Shown here: in pieces, positions 22,356 to 34,149 of the stretch
Numbering within the stretch: position 1 is the stretch's first letter
Layout: each line of letters begins with the position of its first letter
Assembly (NCBI RefSeq): GCF_032854445.1
Contig: NC_088304.1
Coordinates: 14,831,704-14,895,703, forward strand
Reading direction: 5' to 3'
Length of the DNA: 64,000 nt
Origin: Liolophura sinensis
Lineage: Eukaryota > Mollusca > Polyplacophora > Chitonida > Chitonidae
The notes under the pieces: model-generated
Database searches by the model: none
The model's input: only the letters and a program-made list of their open reading frames with translations
What the model was told of the DNA's origin: nothing
Program-made: the position numbers and the translations under genes

Positions 22356-23299
22356 TCAAAACCGAAACAAGCTCAGGTATATTTGACTGTAGTATCAGTT
22401 TGTTGCATGACTAAGAGTTGTGTTCTAATGATACAAACGATACACACCACAGGTACTGGGGGTATACAGTTCATGTAATTTGAAATCCCGCTTCTCAAAG
22501 TGTAGTTTGTGCAAACGAAAATAGTGCGCCGGCCACATGAACACGAGTGTATGGAATAACCTGCACACCTCGCTCTAGCTGCACATGATGTCGCCTTACA
22601 TGGATTTTAATAGGGAATATAGGAAATTTCTCGCATACAGACTATGGCTGTCAAAGCCTGCGTAATGGCGTGTCTGATTGTTTATTTGGCTGGGACGTGT
22701 TTGATTATTTTACATTTGATGCCGTGTTTTAAAATATTTCACTTATATTACCGTTAACGATTTCGTATGTGAAGGAGAAAAATAAGTAGTGTTTAGTAAA
22801 ACAATACGCGTTTTTGTCAGATACAAGATTTTGTGCTCTTCTAACAAGACATTTCAAAATGTAGAGGAAATGGTTTGGGCGTGTGCATAGTTTCGAACTA
22901 CATTCTGTCCAGCGTAAAATTACGATCAACACAAATGCAAAGAGTATCTATTTTAATGATGGATGAGTTTTTACACTTGTACTTCCGCAGGTTGACAGGT
23001 GACTCCGTGTCCCAATGCAACTTTCACTGCCAGTTAACAGGATTTTCAGGTGGCCGGTGTTTACTGAAAAGGTGCACTTGCTTTATGAACGACGAGGTTG
23101 TCTCCCTTTAATTGCTGGCTAACCTGTTGGATATAACAGCGTCGTTAACAAATATCAATTATTTTAATTGGCTGATTTAGTGTTTTGATTGGAAATAGAT
23201 TATTCTGACTGATAAATTTACTGTTACTATATACAGTCAAAGATCAAATGTTCCGGTCTTCATTGTTTTGTTTTGTTTTTATGCCTATGTAAACAACCC

Positions 23300-25895
23300 A
23301 ATACTTAACGTATTGCTCGTACAGTCAGTTATTGCGCATTCAGATTTATTTTAAATAAATGATGACTGATGACTAACAATTTATGATCAGTACACCACCT
23401 GCTAATGTTAACAGATGCGCTCCTCTGCGAAAACAAACCACTCCAAAACAATCATCGTTCGTCTTTTATCCTTTGGAACATATTGACAAATCGTAAAAAG
23501 TCATATTTATTATTCGGAATGAAGTTAAAAGGGTGGAAAAACCGCACTATGATATTACCGATTTGTTTTCTTTCCGTTTATGTTTCTTTGGTGAATCAGC
23601 CTCCCTTTATAACATCACAAAGATTTAATAGTGTACTACCATTGTCTTGGACAATTCGTCAGTAACCTGCTTAATGTCTTTTAATCAAACAAACGTAAAT
23701 TAATAGAGTACAATTCGAAACATATGCCATATATTTGATTGTTGACAAATAACCAAATAACAGTTCGATAAGGTCGGTATGTCATTCAATCATACGTGGA
23801 ACTGCTGATCAACCAAATGGTTATTAGTAAAATAAAAAAAAAAGCACCAAGCTGTAAATGAACAATACTAAGCTGTAATCAGTTGGCACTGTAAGGAAAA
23901 GTTCAGGTTCGTACCAACCTGTGATTCCGTTCCCATTTGCGACTGGGAAGATAGTGTTCACGAATGCTACTTGTATGCTGGAATGTTCAACTTGTCTACC
24001 CTTTTCCTCTCTAGCGTTTTGCACTGGAATTTTGCAATTTCAAGACGAGTGTAATACGCAGACACTAAGTCAGTTGCCTATATTTGATTGTGGTTCAACC
24101 AGGATCAGAGTATAAACTGTTATTGGTTCACTTAAACTCTTGCCAGAATGAAATACATCGATCTGAGAATGGAGTCACTGGTTCAAATTCCGGTGAAATC
24201 TCTGTCAAATTTAAAGCAGGACGCCAGCACTGAACCTTCCAACTTACGTACAGATATTTGTATGCTCCCTGAATCCATTTCGTTCCTTTAAAGCGTCGAA
24301 AACGGGAGAAAAACGTAAGAATTTGGTGATCGAAAATCAGAAAACCTACTCCACTACCATCGAGCCACCTTTGACCTTGTGACGTCACGGTGGTACATCC
24401 GCCTGCAAGCATCTGAGGCTTCTCTATATGTACAACACAGATCACGGGAAAAAATGGCTGTACTAATTCCAGCTTATTCCATGCCCCAGTGTGACTTTGC
24501 TACTGCAGTAACACAGCGCAGGGTACTGTGCAGTTACAGAAGTGGCCTAAAAATGCCACAGATTGAGAAAATATAGACCAGATCTCATCGATCGTAGTCG
24601 TCTGAGACTTACTCTCTAATTCTCTCTAAAGGCAGATTGACGAGGCTTATATATCCACCCCCCCCCCCCAAAAAAAAAGTCATACAAAAAAGAAAGGAAG
24701 GATAGATTTAGGCTACAAGGCGATCCTCCAGCTCAGTTAACACCTCGCGCGTGATACCCCATAGCAGGCCGTGCGTTGGAGCGCGTAACGGGAAGAGACA
24801 GAATTTAATTGGCATGTCTATATGTTACCACTCGCTGTTTCCATTCAGTATAATTCAAGCTTTCTTTATTTTTGGCGTTGATACTATTTTAAAACATAAA
24901 AGATTAGCTCGATTGCTACTTTCACCGGCGTTGAGCGGCAGACTGCTCTCGTCACTGGAATTCACGATTAGCTGGCCCTACAGCATGCATCCTCGTGTCC
25001 CAGCCGGTAGGACTATCGTTCGACTTGGATGTAAAAAATTACAACCCATGGACTGTGAAACTGCGCCTAATTCTCCACGGATATTACCATAATTCTTTGA
25101 AGGTCCAATTCGTGTCAGACAAACCAGACGGGAGTGCGTTTGCGTCATCTACGGTGGGTGGTATGTGAGCGGAAATCGGTCATCGTACCGCCCAGTCACC
25201 ATGCTGAACACGGTTTTCCAGGATTTAATACAAATTCGGTATATTTCAAAATATTTGTTGTAAAGTTGCTTTACTTATATGATTTCCGGGGTGCTAATTA
25301 CGAGGTGTACACGTAGGGGTGGTTATAGATTTTAGTCGTACGATAGCTTCAGGAAAAATACACGGAAAGTATATGGATTTGTCTGTGCTTTGCCGGGCTT
25401 TTCAATGCACTTTCTTCACGGTATGTCGTCACCCGACCAGGGTTCCGCAGCCGACAAGATAGGCAGATGGTCCACCGTTAACGTTTTTTTTCTCACTGGA
25501 ACTAATTAAATGATTCTTTTTTTAAATGCAGTTTACAGGCTAACATAGCAAAAATATTGTGTCTATGGAACATTTAGTATGAAAATAAAAGCGTTGGAAT
25601 TCTGCTTTAAGCGCTGAAATCTGCGCAGTACTGAGAAGGACTCCCAGAACATGAAATAATTCTGTTATTAAACATCCAACATCCTGCTTGATACCGGAAC
25701 CCTTGTTGATTGTCAGAGGTGCACACTGTGTTGGGCGTGAAGTCCGCGGATCCGCTCCTATTGATGTGTGAGGCCCGTTGTTCGAATAGTTTAGCTAGGT
25801 TAAACATAACTCATTAGCTCAGCCTACATTCGTTTTCAGCGCTGTTCAAAACCTCGTACTATATTACTACTTTGCATAACCATTTCTAATTATTT
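23300..25895. other. no gene recognised
   Basis: Several 60-113 codon frames exist on both strands (23405, 23921, 24128 minus, 24751) but overlap each other and lack exon signals or recognisable domains. A C10 run at 24660 precedes an A-run. Positions 24170-24195 include a B-box-like GGTTCAAATTCCGG that may belong to an old tRNA-derived repeat. Confidence 0.4.
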
Positions 25896-25899
25896 TGTT

Positions 25900-26130
25900 T
25901 AATCGCTTTAAACGCCATACTCCAGATTTTGTTTCCTTGTAATATGGCAATCGGTTTTATGAATGCAGGAAACCGCAGTGCCTGTGGTAAACCACCGACC
26001 GTTTGCAAGTTACTCACGAACTTTCCCACGTGTGACATACAGATATGCAAATCAAACTCGTGGAAAACTAAGACAAGTGTTCGACCAGACGAGCGTTGAT
26101 CCTGGACCACTCTGTGCCATCAAGCCACCA
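25900..26130. mobile_element. SINE-D copy
   Basis: AAACCACCGACCGTTTGCAAG, TTTCCCACGTGTGACATAC and ACTCGTGGAAAACTAAGACA align with the copies at 8640 and 20336. Frames on both strands here are by-products. Confidence 0.72.
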
Positions 26131-26559
26131 CGAACAGTAACATCATTTCTATATCTACTCTGGTATGTCCATTGCAGTAAGCTTAAATACTCCATCACCA
26201 TAATGTACACATACCTAACTCAAGTCTAAGAATTTTTAACTTCGGGGAAATGCACAGTCAGTTAATTTATCATGGATACCAAGCATATTATGCACCGCTA
26301 TTAATTTATATATCGCTTGGATGACTGGCAATGCTGAGGCCAAAAGAAATCTGTCAAATAACACGTGTGTAAAACAGTTTGTACCAGTGTCAGATAAACA
26401 GGATCAGCTGGTTCCATGCTGGGTAAACCATGGTGGCCTGTGCGACCGTTCGCTACTTGCTGACAACTTTTAGCGGATTTGACAGTTATTGTGACAAATC
26501 TGATGTCCAACAGGATAATAATGGGATAAAACCTGGAGATGGGCTTGTGGGAATAATCT

Positions 26560-26850
26560 GTCCACGCCTTAGGCTTCCATTTCACTTTGCAGCTACTGTT
26601 CGCCCGCACCCTGTCCTTGCTCGTCCCGCATGGCCGTGGCTGCCATTAACGGAGACGTCTCCTGCACGTCATCGCTGTTGTCTCAACACCCGGTTCCGCA
26701 CCCATGAGGATGATACATTTGCGTCTTTTGTTTTGCGGCCGTTTGTTTTTAAGCTGAGTGTTGCTTCTCTAAGTGCGGCCATTGCAAAAGTCGACCAGAG
26801 CCCACGTTCCAATCACGCTATTAAAGATTGACCAATGCATCCGAAAGAAA
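26560..26850. promoter_or_regulatory. CpG-rich, promoter-like stretch
   Basis: Higher CpG than its surroundings, with inverted CCAAT boxes (CCAATCAC near 26810, GACCAATGC near 26831). On the minus strand an ATGGCCGC start at about 26781 opens a short frame. No donor and no downstream exon were found, so this is only a candidate transcription start. Confidence 0.25.
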
Positions 26851-26859
26851 TCTCTTGTT

Positions 26860-27765
26860 ATCAACCAGTGGGTGAGATTTGTCACGCGGTTATTGCAACC
26901 AAATGATATTATTTGTTGCGTTTGTGTTGAGTACAACCGCTGCCCCCACCACCACCATCCTCCACTATGTTAAAAGTCACCACGTAGTTGTGCTTCAAAG
27001 CGAATCGTGAAACTTAACAGGGTACTGTAATTAGTCTATCAAGTTTATCACGACATAACGGGTTGCGCGAAGAATTTACCTTGTAACTCATAAATGGATG
27101 TATCAAAAACGACCACTTAAATGATACAAGAAACGCTTCTTTTTTTATTTATTTTAGGATATGATATGCCCTAACACGTGCATGTAGAAGTGCAAAAAAA
27201 CTTTATTCTTGGGGCGTAAAAATGGCTTTAGAGTTTTCGTAAGGCCCCCGTGATCAGTCTGGAAATTAAATAGCCCGCTTTGGTGAGGTCAGTGGTTGTA
27301 GCTGTCAAAACAGGGTAGAGCTGGAATTGTGGAGCGCTTTGCTGATCCCATGGTCCCAGTGTGTTCATCGCTGACGTTATCGCTGAATATATCCTATATC
27401 TTATATTGATATAGGATATGCACACAATAGAGAGGTTATTAAGAGATATAAAATATGCTAAAAAAATATTGTGTTGGCATATCTTTCTTCATTTTTCTTA
27501 AAGCGATACTCTTTGTTATATTGTACCTTTTCATGCATAGTTTAACTTAATGACAGATCCTCTTCAAGATGTTCAGAAGTGAAGTAAAATATTAATTCAC
27601 AAACATGCACTAAAACAACAAATAGAGAATATAATAGGCATTCGACATGAGCCGAAAGCCCTCAGCTTTCGAAGGCCGAAGGATTCAGACTTCATGTATC
27701 TGTTTCCTGCGGCTTCAGATCATCGTCAAAGTTTCGAGATACTTGGCTACCGTAAGTGTTCTCCA
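26860..27765. other. no gene recognised
   Basis: A minus-strand frame near 27228-27425 is open but has no homology I can name. A strong hairpin lies at 27389-27419, and a 9-base-arm hairpin (CGAAAGC with GCTTTCG) near 27651-27669. Confidence 0.4.
27389..27419. other. perfect 12-base inverted repeat with 7-base loop
   Basis: ATATCCTATATC and GATATAGGATAT surround TTATATT. AT-rich, could extrude as a cruciform or hairpin; function unknown. Confidence 0.8.
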
Positions 27766-27769
27766 AAGC

Positions 27770-27910
27770 TTCAGTCTAATTTGCTACTATTTAAGGGTTT
27801 ACATGAACAGTTCAACCTGAGGTGAAGTGGCGGGGGGAGGCTATGTCACTGGTTACGTGCTCTCGTTTTACTCTCTATGCTGTAGTCTTTTATAATGTTA
27901 TAAAGCGATT
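27770..27910 (+). mobile_element. foldback-MITE arm
   Basis: TTTACATGAACAGTTCAACC, ACTGGTTACGTGCTCTCG and TTTTACTCTCTATGCTGTAG blocks of the family at 57698-58175. Confidence 0.72.
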
Positions 27911-28119
27911 TGAAGTGGCTTGAAAATGAATATGGAAATTCGATTTTTAAACATTCATTGTATACGTATTTATAGCTGTTCAAAGAAGGAGTCCGGGGAT
28001 GAAGTCAGATTAGTAGTTTGGGCATGGGTCGTCGCTGGCTGCACGTATCACGCTGAATCTGCGTGTATGCGAATCCGGCAGCTCTCCCTGTTTCGTCAGT
28101 GGCTTTAAGAGAAAAGGTT

Positions 28120-28200
28120 TGTGCGGAAATCAGCGAACGTCGGCGGTTTTACTCCTCACCGCCGTTATAGTGAAAAAGCACGATGTTAAACACCAATCAA
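28120..28200 (+). mobile_element. SINE 3'-tail scrap
   Basis: TAGTGAAAAAGCACGATGTT followed by aaacaccaatcaac resembles the 3' block shared by SINE-A and SINE-B. Confidence 0.6.
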
Positions 28201-28289
28201 CTATTAATTATAAATCAGTGACACCTGATTTAATAATTTATCAGCATTTAATGTTTGTAAGACGTTCATTCTGAAGACAATATTCTGGA

Positions 28290-28565
28290 TTTATTTATTT
28301 ATTTATTTTATTTGATTGGTGTTTTGCGCAATACTCGAGAATATTTCACTTATACGACGGCGGCCAGCATTATGGTGGGTGGAAACCGCGCAGAGCCCGG
28401 GGGAAACCCACGACCATCCACAGGTTGCTGGCAGACCTTCCCACTTACGGCCGGAGAGGAAGCCAGCATGAGCTGGACTTGAACTCACACCGACCGCATT
28501 GGTGAGAGGGTTCTGGATCTTTACGCTGCACTAGCGCGCTAACCAACTGGGTCACGGAGGCACCC
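28290..28565 (-). mobile_element. SINE-A, full length with target-site duplication
   Basis: All blocks from a long TTTA-repeat tail to the tRNA-like head ACTGGGTCACGGAGGCACCC. A 14-base duplication GACAATATTCTGGA flanks it (28276-28289, 28566-28579), so the copy is fairly young. Confidence 0.95.
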
Positions 28566-28734
28566 GACAATATTCTGGACAAGTGACAGGTAATAATTTG
28601 CAACAAAGTCCATTGGAATGTTTTATCTTATTCTTCTTAAGCCATGGTACTAAGGAGAATGTATGTTGCTACTTTTATGCATATAGATGCATATAATAAA
28701 AAAAAATTAAATTAACAAATGGTCGACTTTCATG

Positions 28735-28850
28735 GGCTTCACGTGTGACCACTTGTCAACTATCACACTGTCGTCATTGCTCTGGTTTTACTCCGTTTGC
28801 TGTGCATAGTCTCTTATCACATTTGGCCTGAGGACAGTGTATTTTGATAT
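28735..28850 (+). mobile_element. foldback-MITE arm
   Basis: CACGTGTGACCACTTGTCAA, TATCACACTGTCGTC and GCTCTGGTTTTACTCC match the family arm. Confidence 0.72.
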
Positions 28851-29213
28851 AAGTGATTATGGTCCTACATGAATCTGCTATTCGTTTTTCATTCTTTTTA
28901 TATTAAACATAAACCGATCAGTCAGACGGATCATACAAAATCTTGCGACATCGATGCTGAAATATTACGTTTGGATCAATGTAAAGGCACCTAGTCCATC
29001 TGTCAAACTGAGCATTCTTGTCAGAGGGCTTTGGCCTGGAAAGCCATACTAATCTCTGTATGAAGTGGTGTGTTATCAGTGATTCCACTCAACCAGCCGA
29101 CAATGTTATCAGCATCTCAACAGCAACCTTCCAGTTTCCATGAGCCTTAATATAAATCTGAAATCGTTCATCTTGGAACCATTAAAGAGAACTTCAAAGA
29201 AGTGTTATGAACC

Positions 29214-29422
29214 TCGCCAACTAAGATGGTAAAGCGCTGGCTCACATCGGCTATCAGCCTCATGACGCCAGTGAGGCCGCGAGTTCGAATCCAGTACTGC
29301 CTATTTCAGCTGTGGCGTGGTGGTCTGTCATGCACCCAGAAAATGGGCGTCGTCAAGTGTCAATTTCTTGAGTACGACTTTAGACATCAGACATCAGATA
29401 TCAGACAGACAATCAAACAAGT
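29214..29422 (+). mobile_element. SINE-C, tRNA-headed
   Basis: The head holds a good B box, GAGTTCGAATCC, with an A-box-like TGGTAAAGCGCTGG upstream. The 3' part is TTTCTTGAGTACGACTTTAG, a variant of the shared SINE 3' block. A related head (CCACGAGTTCGAATCCAGAG) occurs near 30985. Confidence 0.75.
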
Positions 29423-29960
29423 ACTATCAAAACCTCACATTTAGTTTTAATACATGCATCAAGCCTTGAGCTCACCAGTATTTTTCACCCCTACTGTGTT
29501 TATGGCCTGAAACCCCGATAAATTTGAACCCCTCAGAATGTGATATTGTTACATTTAGAGCCGTAACGAACACAAAAACATTCCATAGCCAATAAGTAAA
29601 AGCGCCTACTTAGCTCAGTCTGTAAGAAAACAACCATGAAAATGCGGGCCGTCATATGACAGCAGCTGATAGAGGTACACGTGTATGTCAACGTCAATGG
29701 GACGTCGCCTCATCATTGACTAACAGCTTGACATGTATTCTCTCGCCAAAAAACATACAACCGTAAAGCGAGGATGCAGAAAACACACACTCTCAATGAA
29801 ATTTCATTGAAAGAGTGTAAGAACAAATCCTAATGTGGTGCTAACTAATCGCAGGCACTGTAACAACTTCAACGACATATCCCTAACCTGCGACCAAGGG
29901 AGATGCGAGTTCAAATCCAACTTTCGTTGGTTTGGTTGAGCCTATACAGCAAGAATTCTG

Positions 29961-30288
29961 ATCGGCCTCGATAGCACAGTTGGTAGAGCGTCCGCTTCTT
30001 GGGCGGTAGATCCAGGGTCAATCCTGGGTCGGGTCACACCAAAGGCCTTAAAAGAGGAAGTTGTACCTTCCTTGCTTGGCGTTCAACATTAAGGGATAGT
30101 GCAACGACAAATTGACCCCTATCAGTATAATGGCTTCCCTTAAGTCATCTTGGTGAAGCAGCACTAAATAAAAGAGCGGCCGAAATCCGTCCTGCAACAA
30201 GGAGGCACAATACTAGCACTGTAAGGACTCCTTCATATAACTGAAAAATTGTTAAGTACGACGTTAAACCTCAAGCACTCAGTCACTC
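29961..30288 (+). mobile_element. SINE-B, full length with target-site duplication
   Basis: Reference copy. tRNA-like head GATAGCACAGTTGGTAGAGC with a B-box-like GGGTCAATCCTGG, then a unique body containing TTAAAAGAGGAAGTTG, CTTGCTTGGCGTTC and GCAACAAGGAGGCAC. The 3' end is GAAAAATTGTTAAGTACGAC with gttaaacctcaagcactcagtcactc. An exact AAGAATTCTG flanks it (29951-29960, 30289-30298). It differs from SINE-A in the body but shares the GTACGACGTTAAAC 3' motif, so both may use the same LINE machinery. Confidence 0.93.
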
Positions 30289-30299
30289 AAGAATTCTGT

Positions 30300-31140
30300 G
30301 CTTCTTTCTTCTCCCATAAAAACTGACTGCCGCCATGTATGTCTACATGAAAATTCGAAGGTTCTAAGATTCCAATATTTTAATTCCAATATTTTAATTC
30401 CAATTAAAATTAGATATCCACAAAACCGTGGCATAAGTACCTTGTGTAATTAAACAGAAATGCGCCAGTGTAAAAACTATTTGCTGAATGCCACTTTAAT
30501 GAAGTCGATATTTTTCGATTAATCGAATGCGTTTGGTCTTATTAGGAATATTTAGCTAGCTTGGTGTATATCGGAAAATATGTGCCCTTGAGACTACAAA
30601 AAAAATCCCGGCTAATCTCTGCCGCATTGGTCGGTCATTACAGTCTTGTAGTATTTGTACCAGCTTATTTGTCCAGATGCGGAGGGCCAATGTCACAAGG
30701 ATCAAGGATCGTGCTGGTTTATTTGGAACAATGGTATAAGAGATGAAATACGTCAGCGATATTTCAGTTTGTGTGGAAGGCTTTGGGCTTATCTTGATGA
30801 CGTCAGTCTTAAGGAGCACAATTATGCAAAGTTTGTTCGGAAAATTGTGTGTATACAGAAGGGGGTAGTGAACCAAAGCGGCGCAATCCCACCGCCCCCA
30901 TAATGTGGCCAAGGGTTGAGGAAAGTCGTATATGGTATACACTCCCAAGTCGGATTATTTGTCTACTCTGTCTCTCAGGACTGAGGCCACGAGTTCGAAT
31001 CCAGAGACCTTCCGTTTGTTAGCCTCTGTCATTTCGTTTGTTTGGTTTGTATTCATGTTGCTGTTTACTAATTGTGATGACAAAACAGCATTTGTGTAAT
31101 TCTAGACCAATGAAGTCTAACATTTGGAATAAACATAACT
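30300..31140. other. no gene recognised
   Basis: A 15-base CCAATATTTTAATTC repeat occurs twice at about 30373-30403. Overlapping frames on both strands at 30556-30948 have no domain or splice support. TGACGTCAG near 30798 matches a CRE core, but context is lacking. Confidence 0.4.
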
Positions 31141-31144
31141 GCAT

Positions 31145-31335
31145 TTCTTTTACCTAATTCTGCTTAAGCACTGGTAGGAGGACTATAATTTACGTGAACA
31201 ACCGGAATGAAACCCTAAATGAGGTAAATTGACAAGAGACCCGATTTTACCGGTTACCTGCCACCATTTACCAATTATCACGCCGTCGTCGCTTCTCTGG
31301 TTTTTTCTCCTAGATGCTACAGTCTTTTGTATCTT
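31145..31335 (+). mobile_element. foldback-MITE arm
   Basis: CTAATTCTGCTTAAGCACTG, AAATTGACAAGAGACCCG and CGCCGTCGTCGCTTCTCTGG blocks in forward order. Confidence 0.75.
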
Positions 31336-31770
31336 ACTATTTTCCAGGATTGGTCAGAAAAATACTTCAGATAGACGTAAAACTCTATGCATTTAATTGA
31401 ACATGAACGCTTCCAGGTATTTCACTTTAGTGGCACTGATCAGAATCAAATGGTGAATTTTGCATTTCGATGTAAATTTGTAACCTGGATATCATGACAA
31501 CTGCTGCATCTCCCTTGATAATAACAAGTCTCTTGTTAACTTTGTGGCTTGTCTGAATGGATCCTTTTTCGTCCATTGTCCATCGTTTACTTTATGAACC
31601 GTTTAGGCCATTACTTTTTTTCTTGTGCCAATTTTTATACCATGTCCCTTCTTCGCAGATGTCCATTGGTAATGTCTCTTATTTACTGTACGTCATAAAA
31701 CCTGTTTCGTTTCCTCCCATGCAATTGTTTACATAATGTCACATGTTCGCTTTATTGATCATTGTAACTT

Positions 31771-31890
31771 ACGGATGGCCGTGGGTTTCCCCCCGGGCTC
31801 TGTCCAATTTCCTCACACCATAATGCTGGCCGCCGTTGTATAAGTGAAATATTCTTGAGTACGGCGAAAAACACTACGGAACAAATAAAT
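31771..31890 (+). mobile_element. SINE-A, 5'-truncated
   Basis: Starts at ACGGATGGCCGTGGGTTTCC and keeps the 3' block up to an ACAAATAAAT tail. Confidence 0.88.
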
Positions 31891-32008
31891 CAGTTCATTT
31901 TGCTCATTGTTTACGTAATGTACCTTGTTTCCTCATGTATGTCGAGTACCTTTTTCTATGTCATTTTCCATGTTTACACTTTATTTTATTGGTTCTTTAC
32001 TGCACATG

Positions 32009-32153
32009 TACGTGGAAAGTTCAGCCAACGACCTGCGATTGGTCGTGCCCCCCCCCCCCCTCCCCCATCCCCTCACCATAATGCTTGCCAGCGTCGTATA
32101 AGTGAAATATTCTCCAGTACGACGTGAAACGTCAGAGAAATAGGTAAATAAAA
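32009..32153 (+). mobile_element. SINE-A, 5'-truncated, with a C-run expansion
   Basis: Central block with a C10 run at about 32049-32060 in place of the usual CCCCGGG, then a diverged 3' block (TTCTCCAGTACGACGTGAAA). Confidence 0.82.
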
Positions 32154-32279
32154 TAACTTCCCATTGAGCATTAGTTTAGCGTAACTTTTTTTGTATCATT
32201 TTTACGTGATTTTCCAACTTTACACTATATTGTAATGGTTCGATCCCATCTAATTTTTTTTTTCAATTCTTTAGTCGTT

Positions 32280-32560
32280 AAAGGTAAAAACAGACTTGCT
32301 GTAACATGTGACTTATCACAAATGTTAGGCAACTTTTCTTGATATTATTTCACCGATCACCTGTTTCGCTATGTTTTGGATACACAAAACACACCGCTTT
32401 CCTTTATGAACTGCTTCAGTTTACAATCCTTCAATACCTCAATTTTCTCCTTTCTTCATCTACTCTGAATAACTGTTTGTGAAACTCTTTTACAGGCGCC
32501 AATGTTACGGCAAATGTAATCAAAAACAGTTGCCTGTGACAGGTCACATGGTACAGCAGT
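32280..32560. repeat. dispersed repeat H, copy 1
   Basis: TTCACCGATCACCTGTTTCGC and TTTTACAGGCGCCAATGTTA align in order with copy 2 near 48515-48800. No terminal structure is defined. Confidence 0.6.
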
Positions 32561-32639
32561 GAAACATCATCTCATGTACACGTGCTATGATTACTTGGTC
32601 TACAGTGCGCGACATATACCTTAGATACTATGACCTTTT

Positions 32640-34149
32640 ATTCATATATAATTGATACGTATTGTTAATATGTAGCTGTATTACTTACTGCCGAGTCTGT
32701 ATAAATACCTGTACACCATAGTTTAATTTATATTGGGGTGTAAGAAACCCCAAGGGGTTTCCGTTCCCGTCAAGACTATAAACAACATAAATTCGTTCGT
32801 ATCGCTGCATGCCTTAGTGTATGAAATGAAATGAAAGTGATGACCGAAAACACAAATCTCTGTCTCAACGTTTGGTTCTATTAATACCTCATACAAAGGA
32901 ATTTTCTTTATCGAAGGTATGTATAACATGATTCTAACCAACACGTGAAACAATTTTATTCGGAATACTGATTAAATAGTTCTGCGTGAGGACACCAGTG
33001 GTGAGGCTATGTCTAAACAAGCCTAAGTCAAGCTTGTCTAGTAGCGACAGTGCTAGAGATAATCAGCAACAATACACCTCATGTTTAAAATAAAGGCCTC
33101 GTTCGGAATTGGAACACTTTGGGGCTATTTCCATGTACCTTGCTTTTCCCGCATTTTTTCAGATATTAAAGATCCTGACGAGGTATTTAAAGAAACGGAC
33201 AAGGATCAGAACTATTTATTGGTTCTTCGCTCATAAAAGGAGACTGTATCATTACTTTGATACTGTTGTTTTGAAAGATAATAACCACACACATATGTTG
33301 TCAATGAGGTACCAGTAAAGTACTCAGTCTATCATATACAGTTCATGTGCAATAGATTAACGATTGTCAGGAAATGGTTTTCCGTATAGTGCATTGAATA
33401 GAATTCCTCTAACGAAGAACTCCGACTTGTACCCAAATACAACATCGGAGACCGGATTTGACAAAACTTTTTTGGCTCATATGCCGAAGCATATTTCACT
33501 TCAGACCAAAACAAACGGTGGTCATAAAAAACGTGACTCGAGCTTTGAGTTCGATTTTGTTCTCCCTTGAGAATGGCATCTGGGTAAGATCCGGAACTTT
33601 CTCAGACATTTCACTCAGCATTTCACTGTCTTATAGTACAATTAATTATATACTATAGGTTTATATCATTTTAAAAACTTTTTATGAAGAAAGTATGAGT
33701 GCCGCATAGCCTTAATTGTCAAAGCATAGATGTTTATCACCCTGCTACGTGAACTTTCTAGTCGGCGGACTTGTTTAGTGAACAATTCCTTCAATGTTAA
33801 TCCAAGCACATTTTCTCCTAGAATCGACCAAAAACTGACACGTGATATATATATATACGGCCATTTTGTCGTTAGTTTACCTGATGTTAACACGTAATCA
33901 GTAATGCTTGTTCGAGTGTACTAAATCCGTTTTTGTCCCAATCCGTACTTCGGCATTGCATCTCTCAAATACTATTATTGCGAATTTTGAATTATACGCA
34001 TTTTAATTTAAAGCAATGCATATTTCTGTATGTGGCCCTATGAACTCGACACGCTCATTTCCATCTATAAGTACTCTTTAGTACAGCGTCAAGCATCAAC
34101 CGAATAAATAAACAAAATATGAGAAGAAAGTGAGCGCGAAGTTATAATA
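32640..34149. other. no secure gene
   Basis: AT-rich. At 33163-33236 (plus) a strong acceptor (TTGCTTTTCCCGCATTTTTTC then ag) precedes 23 acidic codons and a stop, possibly a terminal exon without visible partners. A minus-strand frame at 33666-33893 also has an acceptor-like TTCTAG. A SINE tail scrap lies near 34075-34120. Confidence 0.35.

Larger units (their letters stand above)
21125..23111 (+). pseudogene. broken duplicate of the cysteine-rich peptide gene
   Basis: Two segments match exons 2 and 3 of the gene at 18109. The exon-2 copy (about 21125-21230) keeps SCKGFE and CLCTT-type sequence. A deletion of roughly 35 bases removes the acceptor AG and the first two cysteines. The exon-3 copy (22991-23111) has an acceptor. 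In the phase set by the parent gene the second codon is TGA, and about 10 bases are lost between the first two cysteine codons. The last five cysteines (3-9-4-1 spacing) survive in a shifted frame. No signal-peptide exon is present. Flanking sequence, including 3' UTR-like sequence to about 23290, also matches. The internal spacer has grown by insertion of a MITE and a LINE. Either a pseudogene or, less likely, a rearranged gene with other splicing. Confidence 0.8.

Noticed and set aside
23921-24115. Third cysteine-rich peptide copy
   Set aside because: The cysteines do not follow either module's spacing, and flanks do not match the 18109 gene.
24128-24445. 105-codon minus-strand ORF
   Set aside because: No recognisable domain, opposed by plus-strand frames, and near a tRNA-like repeat motif.
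26430-26831. 133-codon plus-strand ORF
   Set aside because: Begins inside SINE-D-like sequence, has no domain and conflicts with CCAAT motifs at its end.
27228-27425. Minus-strand 65-codon frame as an exon
   Set aside because: Starts in a hairpin; no clear acceptor or homology.
29214-29300. tRNA gene from the GAGTTCGAATCC B box
   Set aside because: Followed by a SINE-type body and 3' block; no acceptor stem pairing was found.
29961-30035. tRNA gene (A- and B-box-like motifs)
   Set aside because: It is the tRNA-derived head of a SINE with a target-site duplication; the cloverleaf is not intact.
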